5,011 nucleotides of DNA from assembly GCA_021806125.1 (NCBI GenBank), contig JAJZYC010000115.1, forward strand, positions 1 through 5,011, read 5' to 3'. Below the pieces are notes generated by a model. That model was not told where the DNA came from and searched no databases. It worked only from the letters and a program-made list of their open reading frames with translations. Source of the DNA: a bacterium. GTDB lineage: Bacteria > SZUA-79 > Acidulodesulfobacterales > Acidulodesulfobacteraceae. Within the stretch, counting starts at the first letter, position 1. Every line of letters starts with the position of its first letter. Both the position numbers and the translations under genes were made by a program. This document shows positions 1 to 5,011 of this stretch, piece by piece.

Positions 1-716
1 TCGCCGAGAATTCCGACTACCGGTATGGATTTTCCGGTAATTTTTTTTTCGGTGCTGCCGTAATTATAATTGCTGTCGCAAACCAATGGCAGCATGGATT
101 CTTCGACGCCGAATATTTTAAGAAGTTCCTCGTCGTATTTTAAGGTGTTTATATTATATAAAAGCGTTCTGGAAGCGTTGGAAGCGTCCGTGGCGTGAAC
201 GGAACCGCCGGTCAGATTCCACAGGAGCCAGCTGTCCACCGTTCCGAAAACCAATTCCCCTTTTTCCGCAAGATTTTTCGCTCCGCCGACGTTATCCAGC
301 ACCCATTTAATCTTAGTAGCGGAAAAATAAGGGTCTAAGAATAAGCCTGTTTTTTCTTTGATAAGTTTGCGGTATTCGGATAAATCTTCGCAGGTACCGG
401 CAGTCCTTCTGCACTGCCATACTATTGCGTTATATACCGGTTTTCCGGTATTTTTATCCCAAACCACCGAGGTTTCCCTCTGGTTTGTAATGCCTAAGGA
501 AACTATTTCGTAAGAGCCGCAACATTCAACCGTTTCGTTTAAAACTTTAACCGCCGTATTTAATATATCGTACGGATTTTGTTCGACCCACGCCGGCTTA
601 GGATGTATTTGCGGAAATTCGCGATAGGAAGAATGTATAATCCCGCCGTTTTTATCGAACGCTATTGCCCTGTTGCCGGTAGTTCCCAAATCAAGCGCTA
701 TAACCGCCTTTTCCAT
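1..716 (-). CDS. glpK: Glycerol kinase, N-terminal half (cut by window edge)
   Basis: This is an FGGY-family sugar kinase that phosphorylates glycerol with ATP to sn-glycerol 3-phosphate in the cytoplasm. My own translation of the minus strand gives 238 complete codons with no stop, about half of the usual ~500 residues. Visible motifs are the phosphate loop DLGTTGNR at residues 9-16, PKPAWVEQNP at 39-48, ITNQRET at 76-82, NAIVWQCRRT at 96-105 and the DPYFSATK block from 128. By alignment from memory to E. coli GlpK, R80, E81, W100 and Y130 correspond to the glycerol-contacting residues. The last visible residues are PVVGILG, and the cut codon begins GA, which fits the expected catalytic Asp of the GDQQ-type motif. 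Start 716 is preferred over an in-frame ATG at 722 because AAAAAGAG lies directly against the latter but 6 bases from the former. It is 74 bases downstream of rsmA. Another FGGY kinase is unlikely given the closeness to GlpK. Confidence 0.94.
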   Translation of the reverse strand, partial: MEKAVIALDLGTTGNRAIAFDKNGGIIHSSYREFPQIHPKPAWVEQNPYDILNTAVKVLNETVECCGSYEIVSLGITNQRETSVVWDKNTGKPVYNAIVWQCRRTAGTCEDLSEYRKLIKEKTGLFLDPYFSATKIKWVLDNVGGAKNLAEKGELVFGTVDSWLLWNLTGGSVHATDASNASRTLLYNINTLKYDEELLKIFGVEESMLPLVCDSNYNYGSTEKKITGKSIPVVGILG

Positions 717-790
717 AAGCATCTCTTTTTACGCCTTGTAATTCGCAATAATCTTAAGTGCAACTATCCCCATTAAAAAGGAGGAGCGCC
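717..790 (-). promoter_or_regulatory. rsmA-glpK spacer with candidate structured leader
   Basis: This is the 74-base spacer between the rsmA stop and the glpK start. On the coding strand it opens with a pyrimidine tract CTCCTCCTTTTT (775-786), which is complementary to a Shine-Dalgarno sequence, and ends with the likely glpK ribosome site AAAAAGAG (723-730). The segment CTCCTTTTTA (774-783) can pair with TAAAAAGAG (723-731) with one bulged C across a 42-base loop, which could mask the ribosome site. I see no convincing promoter: TTGCAC and TACAAG, 17 bases apart, match the sigma70 boxes at only 3 and 4 of 6 positions. I see no hairpin terminator after rsmA either. The pairing is seen by eye only and is rich in A-U pairs. 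Confidence 0.3.
723..730 (-). promoter_or_regulatory. Likely glpK ribosome binding site
   Basis: The sequence AAAAAGAG on the coding strand is a moderate Shine-Dalgarno candidate. It sits 6 bases from the ATG at 716 but abuts the in-frame ATG at 722, so it favours the start at 716, where the protein begins MEKAVIALDLG. Confidence 0.5.
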
Positions 791-1648
791 CTACTTATTA
801 TACCTTTTTTCTATCATGTTTAAATAGTCGTCGTATTGTCTTCCGGCTTTTATAAACTCGTCTGAAGTTAATTCCTGAGGTCTTTTATTTAAATCTATAT
901 CTAAACTTGAAAAAATTTTCTCTTTTACGTCCGGAGGCACACCAAAAAACGAAGCATAGATAGAATTTTTTAGTTTTTTTCTTCTTAATTTAAAAAGCTG
1001 GTGGACAAAATAATTAAAAAACTGCGAGCCTGCGGCCCATACATAATCGGTATCCTCGAAATATTTGGGCGTAAGCCTCAAAACGGTCGAATCAACCTTA
1101 GGCGCGGGGTTGAAATTCGATTTTCCTACGTCGAAAAGTTTTATTATTTCAAAATTTAAACCGGCAATGACGCTTAAAGCGCCTCTTCCCGAATCGTTTT
1201 CCTTCGAGTAAAGCCTCTCGGCAAACTCTTTTTGAAACATAAGGGTCATATCAGAAAAAGCGTCTTTTTCTTTTATAAATTTATCTATGACGGGGCCGGA
1301 AATCTCGTAGGGAAGATTGGAAATAACCCTGATTTTAGACGAAAGGCTCTTGCTTAAAGCCGCGTAATCGAACTTAAGGGCATCTTCGTTTACGAAGTTG
1401 GGAGCCGGATTAATTTTATTAAATTTTCCTTTAGTAAGGTTATAATAAAAAGGGTCTATTTCTATTATAGTAAAAGTCTTAACCCTTCCGGCAATAAGAC
1501 CGGTTAATACGCCTTCTCCGGGACCTATTTCTACGACGTCGTCGGCGGCGGAAAAATTGCAGGAATCCACGATTTCGGCGGCTATATCTTTATTCGTCAA
1601 AAAATTTTGACCGAAAACTACTTTGTTTTTTTTTCTTATATTATCCAT
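791..1648 (-). CDS. rsmA: 16S rRNA dimethyladenosine transferase RsmA (KsgA)
   Basis: RsmA uses S-adenosylmethionine to dimethylate two adjacent adenosines in the terminal hairpin loop of 16S rRNA (A1518 and A1519 in E. coli), a late step and checkpoint of 30S subunit assembly. The 285-residue product has normal family length. It carries GQNFLTNK at 13-20, SAM motif I VVEIGPGEG at 38-46, acidic EID at 63-65 (ribose contact), NEDALKF at 87-93 and the catalytic NLPY at 111-114. FQKEFAERL follows at 138-146, FNPAPKVDS at 179-187, and the small C-terminal helical domain includes LFKLRRKKLKNS at 218-229. The ATG at 1648 puts the family's GQNFL block close to the N-terminus, as usual, and only weak GGAC precedes it. 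It lies 28 bases after tsaD and is probably cotranscribed with it. Loss of this enzyme gives kasugamycin resistance in known bacteria. The set of motifs leaves little room for another methyltransferase such as Erm. Confidence 0.97.
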   Translation of the reverse strand: MDNIRKKNKVVFGQNFLTNKDIAAEIVDSCNFSAADDVVEIGPGEGVLTGLIAGRVKTFTIIEIDPFYYNLTKGKFNKINPAPNFVNEDALKFDYAALSKSLSSKIRVISNLPYEISGPVIDKFIKEKDAFSDMTLMFQKEFAERLYSKENDSGRGALSVIAGLNFEIIKLFDVGKSNFNPAPKVDSTVLRLTPKYFEDTDYVWAAGSQFFNYFVHQLFKLRRKKLKNSIYASFFGVPPDVKEKIFSSLDIDLNKRPQELTSDEFIKAGRQYDDYLNMIEKRYNK

Positions 1649-1676
1649 ACGTCCGTAAGTCTTTTAATTTATTCTT

Positions 1677-2738
1677 TTAGAGCTCCCATGAAGGGTCGGC
1701 GTTTATATTCAAAAATTCCTCCCTGTTTTCTATAGGATGAACGGGCGTTTTAAAAAATCCCGCATATCCAATCATAGCGGCATTGTCCGTAGAATATTTT
1801 ACGGAAGGAAAAATTATTTTAATGCCGTTTTTTATCCCCTTTTCGTTAAAAAAACTTCTTATCCTCGAATTTGCCGAAACTCCGCCTGAAACGGCTACGG
1901 TTTTTACCCCGTAAATACGACAGGCGTCGGCAGTTTTTTTATGAAGAATCTCCGCCACGGTTTCTCTCAAGGAAGAGAAAATATCATAGACCGTATTTTC
2001 TTTTATTTTACCGGGACCGCCCATACCGTCTATGACAGAAATAACGGCGGTTTTAAGTCCGCTGAAGCTCATATCCAAATTGCGGCTGTGCATCATGGGA
2101 AAAGGAAATTTAAAGGCGCCGGCGCTTCCTTTTTCGGCAAGCTCGTCGATAATTTTCCCACCCGGATAGCCGAAACCTAAATAATTGGAAACTTTGTCGA
2201 AAAGTTCGCCGCAGGCATCGTCCCGCGTTCTTCCGACGAGTTTTATATCGTTATGCGATTTTACGAGATAAATATGCGTATGCCCGCCGGAAATTACCAA
2301 AGCTATAAAAGGGAAATTCTCCGGTGTTTCGCCGGTTTCAAGAAAAGGGCTGAAAATGTGTCCTTCTATATGGTTTATTATTGACAGCGGAATGTTCAGC
2401 GCAAAAGATGCCGTCTTTGCTTCCATAAGCCCTATGAGCAGAGAGCCTACAAGCCCCGGACCAGCGGTCGCCGATATTAAATTTACGTCTTTCAAATTCA
2501 TGCCGGCTTCGGACATGGCCAAGCCGAGAGCTGGCAGAGAAGCCTTAATATGGTTTCTCGAAGCAAGTTCCGGAACTACTCCGCCGTATATGCCGTGTAT
2601 ATAGTCCTGCGAATAAATTATATTAGACAGTATTTTTACGCCGTTTTCGCCCTTTACCTTTAAAAGAACGGAGCAGGAAAAATCGTCGCAGCTGGATTCA
2701 AACGCTAAATTGATAATTCTGGTTCCGTTTGCTTTCAT
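1677..2738 (-). CDS. tsaD: tRNA N6-threonylcarbamoyladenosine transferase TsaD
   Basis: TsaD (formerly Gcp/YgjD) is the catalytic subunit that moves the threonylcarbamoyl group from threonylcarbamoyl-AMP to A37 of ANN-decoding tRNAs, working with TsaB and TsaE. The 353-residue length is typical. The ASKHA fold shows ESSCDD at 14-19, YGGVVPELASRNH at 51-63, the metal-binding NHIEGH at 122-127 (H123 and H127), SGGHTH at 150-155 and DDACGELFDKV at 173-183. YPGGKIIDELA follows at 191-201, SFSGLKTAV at 224-232, SGGVSAN at 284-290 and STDNAAMIGYAG at 316-327, with D318 as the third metal ligand. The start at 2738 is the only ATG ahead of the ESSCDD motif, with no clear Shine-Dalgarno sequence. It sits 29 bases after cpoB and 28 before rsmA. 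Nothing essential is missing. The tsaB and tsaE partners are not in the window. Confidence 0.97.
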   Translation of the reverse strand: MKANGTRIINLAFESSCDDFSCSVLLKVKGENGVKILSNIIYSQDYIHGIYGGVVPELASRNHIKASLPALGLAMSEAGMNLKDVNLISATAGPGLVGSLLIGLMEAKTASFALNIPLSIINHIEGHIFSPFLETGETPENFPFIALVISGGHTHIYLVKSHNDIKLVGRTRDDACGELFDKVSNYLGFGYPGGKIIDELAEKGSAGAFKFPFPMMHSRNLDMSFSGLKTAVISVIDGMGGPGKIKENTVYDIFSSLRETVAEILHKKTADACRIYGVKTVAVSGGVSANSRIRSFFNEKGIKNGIKIIFPSVKYSTDNAAMIGYAGFFKTPVHPIENREEFLNINADPSWEL

Positions 2739-2746
2739 CTAATATC

Positions 2747-2757
2747 TATATGACCGG
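2747..2757 (-). repeat. Leader 11-mer, copy upstream of tsaD
   Basis: CCGGTCATATA on the coding strand lies 8 bases ahead of the tsaD start, inside a 29-base spacer. The identical 11-mer stands 19 bases ahead of the cpoB start in the same orientation. Role unknown; it is neither a Shine-Dalgarno sequence nor a good promoter box. Confidence 0.45.
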
Positions 2758-2767
2758 CTTGTACTTT

Positions 2768-3580
2768 TTATTTTGAAAGCCCGTTAAGCGCCTGTTTTGA
2801 AAGTTCCGCGGCTTTTGTCCGGGGATAGTCGGAAATTACCTGCCGGAATAAAATAGAGGCGTCCGAAGGGTCGGAAACTTTTAAAAATCCGACGCCCTGC
2901 AGGTAAATAGCCATAGGAACGTTTGGATTTTTGGGATATATCTGGGAAAACTTATGAAATTCAAGTATGGAAACGGGATATTTTTTCAGGTTAAAATTTG
3001 CGGAGGCCCTATAAAACGTGGCATCTGCCGTAAAATTAGACTGGGGATATTTATCTAAAAATTTACGGAAAGCGGTAACGGCGGAGGCAAAGTCTTTTTT
3101 GTTATACATAGACAGCGCATTTTTAAAAGCGGACTCCATCGAATTTTCTTTCTTGACGACTACGGATTTTACGCTTGTTTTTCCCGGCAAAACCGGTTCG
3201 GCTTTAGCGAGCTTTAATAATTTTACCAGTTCTTTATTTACCATTAAACGGTATTCCCTGAATCTTTTCTGAAGAATATTAAGTTCGTGCGATTCTACCT
3301 CGTACCTGCCGTAAATATCCCTTATTTTAGCATTCAGGCTCGAAATTTCCACCCCGTTGTTTGCCGTATTTAACTGCATCTCATGCAGTTTTTTCTCCAA
3401 ATATGCGTCGTTTTTGGATAATTCGGCCGTCTGTTTATTTAATTTCTTTACCTGGACTTTTAAACGGTGTATTGAATCCGGTTCCATAGGGGCGCATCCC
3501 GCAAGAATCGACGAAACGAAAAATAATATAATAGAACTGAAGATAAAAACCTTAATAAATTTTTTATTGTTCCTATTCAT
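2768..3580 (-). CDS. cpoB: CpoB/YbgF-type Tol-Pal coordinator, predicted lipoprotein
   Basis: CpoB links the Tol-Pal constriction machinery to peptidoglycan synthesis at the septum in E. coli, and that role is inferred here. The 270-residue protein starts with a basic, hydrophobic signal ending in lipobox LAGC at 26-29. C29 should be lipidated, and A30 at position +2 favours the outer membrane. Residues ~36-125 are heptad-rich and likely coiled coil (LKVQVKKLNKQ, LEKKLHEMQL). Residues ~149-270 form about three TPR units with the family pattern, for example MYNKKDFASAVTAF (158-171) followed by KYPQS (177-181), then IYPKNP and DYPRT ending later units. The start at 3580 gives a proper signal and has GGCGGA 6 bases ahead. 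It follows tolB by 71 bases. BamD shares the lipobox and TPRs but lacks such a long coiled coil, so CpoB is preferred, also from its place beside tolB. Confidence 0.88.
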   Translation of the reverse strand: MNRNNKKFIKVFIFSSIILFFVSSILAGCAPMEPDSIHRLKVQVKKLNKQTAELSKNDAYLEKKLHEMQLNTANNGVEISSLNAKIRDIYGRYEVESHELNILQKRFREYRLMVNKELVKLLKLAKAEPVLPGKTSVKSVVVKKENSMESAFKNALSMYNKKDFASAVTAFRKFLDKYPQSNFTADATFYRASANFNLKKYPVSILEFHKFSQIYPKNPNVPMAIYLQGVGFLKVSDPSDASILFRQVISDYPRTKAAELSKQALNGLSK

Positions 3581-3599
3581 AGCTTTTCCGCCCCTGTTT

Positions 3600-3610
3600 T
3601 ATATGACCGG
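3600..3610 (-). repeat. Leader 11-mer, copy upstream of cpoB
   Basis: CCGGTCATATA on the coding strand, 19 bases ahead of the cpoB start. It is identical to, and in the same orientation as, the copy ahead of tsaD. The first bases form part of an ACCGGT palindrome (3605-3610), which the tsaD copy lacks. Confidence 0.45.
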
Positions 3611-3626
3611 TATAATTTATAATTTT

Positions 3627-3655
3627 AATTTATCATATAAATATAGATTTTTCAA
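3627..3655 (-). promoter_or_regulatory. Candidate sigma70-type promoter for cpoB
   Basis: On the coding strand TTGAAA (3650-3655, 5 of 6 to TTGACA) is followed after exactly 17 bases by TAAATT (3627-3632, 4 of 6 to TATAAT). The -35 box overlaps the tolB stop codon TGA (3652-3654). Transcription would begin near 3620, giving cpoB a leader of about 40 bases that contains the shared 11-mer. The region is very AT-rich, so chance matches are likely. It may serve as an internal promoter inside a longer operon. Confidence 0.3.
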
Positions 3656-4995
3656 TAAGAAGACTTTAAAGTCCACTCCGCATCGTAATAATTCTGCATT
3701 TCTGGAAATATACGGGGCATTAGCCGCATCATTCCGCTTTCGTTGACGTCTATCATGTACAGCTCCTGCCTTCCCGCAATTTCGGTATCGAACGTAATAA
3801 TCCTTGAATCTCTGGTCCACGCCGGATGCTGAGCGCTGTATGGGGTATCGGTAACCTGCCTTTCGCCGGAACCGTCGGCGTTCATTATGCACACCTCTAA
3901 AGCGCCGTTTACGAAAGTCGTAAAAGCTATTTTTTTCCCGTCGGGCGACCATGCCGGACTGGAATTATAACTGCTGTTGTTATAAGTAATCCTGCGCTGT
4001 CCGCTTCCGTCCGAATTCATCACATAAATCTGCGGGCTTCCGCCGCGGCTGGATACGAACGCGATTCTGTTTCCGTTTGGAGAAAACGAAGCCGAAGTAT
4101 TAATCCCGTCCGAAAAAGTCAACTGCTTCAGATTTCCGCCGTTTAGGCCGACCGTGTAAAGCTCGGTGTTCAAATGGTCGGGGGTGAGCGCAACGGCTAA
4201 CTTATCGCCCGTCGGCGACCATGCTACAAAATCCGCCGGACCGGGCAGGTTAAGCCTTTTCGTTCCGCCTGTTTTCAAGTTCTTTATAAAGACCGCCGGA
4301 TTTCCGTCTTTAAAAGAAATATATGCAACTTTGTTGCCGTGCGGAGAAGGATAAGGAAAAATATTTATGGAGGCGTTGTTAGTAATTTTTTTAACTCTGT
4401 GCCCCCCGAAATCCATCACTAAAATATTTTTCGAACCTCCTTCTTCCCCGACAAAAAATACTCTCGTCGTAAACGGTCCTTTTATACCGGTTAAAAATTC
4501 AAGTATGTCGTCGGCAAATTTGTTTGCGAGAAATCTGTACTGCCCGTCCATTCCTTCAAGTTTTTCCGAAAAAAGGAGACGCTTGGTATAAATGCTTATA
4601 AGATTCGCTTTCATTTTTATGATGCCGTTGGACGTTTTGTATTCGCCGGTTATGAGATACTGGGCATTCAGAACGCCCCAATTCGAATAATCTATTTTTT
4701 CCGGACTTATCGGGGCGTATTGCGGATTTTCAAGATACGAAAGAGGATTTACTATATGAAAATACCCTATGACCGAAAGGTCGTGCCGTATAACCTTCGC
4801 GGCGTTTTTTTCTATTTTTTTATGCTGTCCGTATGCCGAAATATTTTTGAAATCCGGAACCGCGACCCTGATTTTTTTTATCCTCGCGGCGTAAATATTT
4901 ATATAGACTTTTGCATTGGAATTTACCGGAAAAAAGACTGAAATGCCCGTTAAAACTAATGCAAATAAAAGCAGGTTAATTAATGTTTTTTTCAT
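3652..4995 (-). CDS. tolB: Tol-Pal system beta-propeller protein TolB
   Basis: TolB is a periplasmic protein that in E. coli binds Pal and is released from it by TolA, driving outer-membrane constriction at division. The 447-residue length is near the family norm. Residues 1-28 are a Sec signal (MKKT, hydrophobic core, cleavage likely after SNA at 26-28). Residues ~30-170 match the TolB N-terminal alpha/beta domain, with IKKIRVAVPDF at 39-49, GYFHIVNP at 77-84 and a LITGEYK strand at 114-120. Residues ~175-445 are the propeller, with WD40-like PD40 motifs around SPHGNKVAYIS (217-227), WSPTGDKLA (259-267), FSPNGNRIAF (304-313), WSPDGKKIAF (349-358) and a degenerate WTRDSRIITF (393-402), closing with DAEW (438-441). 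The start at 4995 gives a correct signal peptide, though no Shine-Dalgarno sequence precedes it. No pal follows; cpoB comes next after 71 bases. Confidence 0.95.
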   Translation of the reverse strand: MKKTLINLLLFALVLTGISVFFPVNSNAKVYINIYAARIKKIRVAVPDFKNISAYGQHKKIEKNAAKVIRHDLSVIGYFHIVNPLSYLENPQYAPISPEKIDYSNWGVLNAQYLITGEYKTSNGIIKMKANLISIYTKRLLFSEKLEGMDGQYRFLANKFADDILEFLTGIKGPFTTRVFFVGEEGGSKNILVMDFGGHRVKKITNNASINIFPYPSPHGNKVAYISFKDGNPAVFIKNLKTGGTKRLNLPGPADFVAWSPTGDKLAVALTPDHLNTELYTVGLNGGNLKQLTFSDGINTSASFSPNGNRIAFVSSRGGSPQIYVMNSDGSGQRRITYNNSSYNSSPAWSPDGKKIAFTTFVNGALEVCIMNADGSGERQVTDTPYSAQHPAWTRDSRIITFDTEIAGRQELYMIDVNESGMMRLMPRIFPEMQNYYDAEWTLKSSY

Positions 4996-5005
4996 AGTCG
5001 TTATA

Positions 5006-5011
5006 ATTATA
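5006..5011 (-). promoter_or_regulatory. Possible -10 box at window edge ahead of tolB
   Basis: The coding strand shows a perfect TATAAT ending 10 bases before the tolB ATG. If used, the tolB mRNA would have almost no leader, which would fit the lack of a Shine-Dalgarno sequence. The -35 region lies outside the window. An equally likely reading is that this is the 3' end of an upstream gene such as tolA, since one frame stays open through the box to a TAA at 4976-4978. Confidence 0.15.

Noticed and set aside
18..49. Plus-strand hairpin TACCGG/CCGGTA with a 10-base loop followed by nine T, like an intrinsic terminator; a second hairpin at 434-451 is followed by TTTT
   Set aside because: Both lie inside the glpK coding frame on the antisense strand, with stems of only 6 and 7 pairs. 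They follow from codons such as KITGKSIPVV and TGKPVYN, and no plus-strand gene would need them.
729..773. A 14-codon minus-strand frame (MGIVALKIIANYKA) between rsmA and glpK that could be a leader peptide
   Set aside because: No ribosome site precedes it (the preceding bases are the pyrimidine tract), and there is no codon run suggesting attenuation.
775..790. A perfect Shine-Dalgarno sequence AAGGAGG on the plus strand
   Set aside because: No start codon with a meaningful frame follows; the next plus-strand ATG opens only a three-codon frame within the antisense of rsmA.
780..797. Possible terminator after rsmA (short GC-rich segment then a T run on the coding strand)
   Set aside because: The only stem available is about 3 base pairs, too short to support a terminator call.
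2771..2803. Direct repeat TTTTGAAAG twice, 24 bases apart
   Set aside because: It encodes the two LSK tripeptides at the end of CpoB in the same frame and is explained by coding sequence.
3357..3746. A 129-codon plus-strand frame spanning the cpoB-tolB junction
   Set aside because: It is antisense to two well-supported genes, has no recognisable domain, and its hydrophobic stretch is the complement of AT-rich spacer and signal-peptide sequence.
3617..3952. A 111-codon open frame on the minus strand overlapping the tolB 3' end and extending past its stop
   Set aside because: It runs in another frame of tolB, is extremely rich in arginine and tyrosine in the way out-of-frame translations are, and resembles nothing known. 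The tolB frame is clearly the real one.

Overview
The window carries five genes, all on the minus strand and all in ordinary, intact form except where the window edge cuts one. Read in the direction of transcription (high to low coordinates) they are tolB, cpoB (ybgF), tsaD, rsmA (ksgA) and the first half of glpK. Nearly every base is coding. The spacers are 71, 29, 28 and 74 bases, so the first four or all five could share one transcript. No convincing intrinsic terminator is seen between any pair. There is no RNA gene, CRISPR array, insertion sequence or sign of recent gene transfer.

The organism is a Gram-negative bacterium, because TolB and CpoB belong to the Tol-Pal envelope system and CpoB here has an outer-membrane type lipoprotein signal. 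Base composition is AT-rich (roughly 40% G+C by eye). The lipidated CpoB and the glycerol kinase with a DLGTTGNR phosphate loop lean towards a deltaproteobacterium-like (Desulfobacterota-type) or related lineage. This is an impression and not a placement.

Region 3652-4995 encodes TolB, the periplasmic propeller of the Tol-Pal system. Region 2768-3580 encodes CpoB, a coiled-coil plus TPR lipoprotein of the same system. The usual pal gene between them is missing. Region 1677-2738 encodes TsaD (tRNA t6A37 synthesis) and 791-1648 encodes RsmA (16S rRNA dimethyladenosine transferase), both serving the translation apparatus. Region 1-716 encodes the N-terminal 238 residues of glycerol kinase. The cut falls exactly in the codon expected to be the catalytic aspartate.

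I do not see an undescribed system. The points worth a second look are small: an 11-base sequence shared by the leaders of cpoB and tsaD, the missing pal, a candidate promoter overlapping the tolB stop codon, a possible structure covering the glpK ribosome site, and weak or absent Shine-Dalgarno sequences at most starts.
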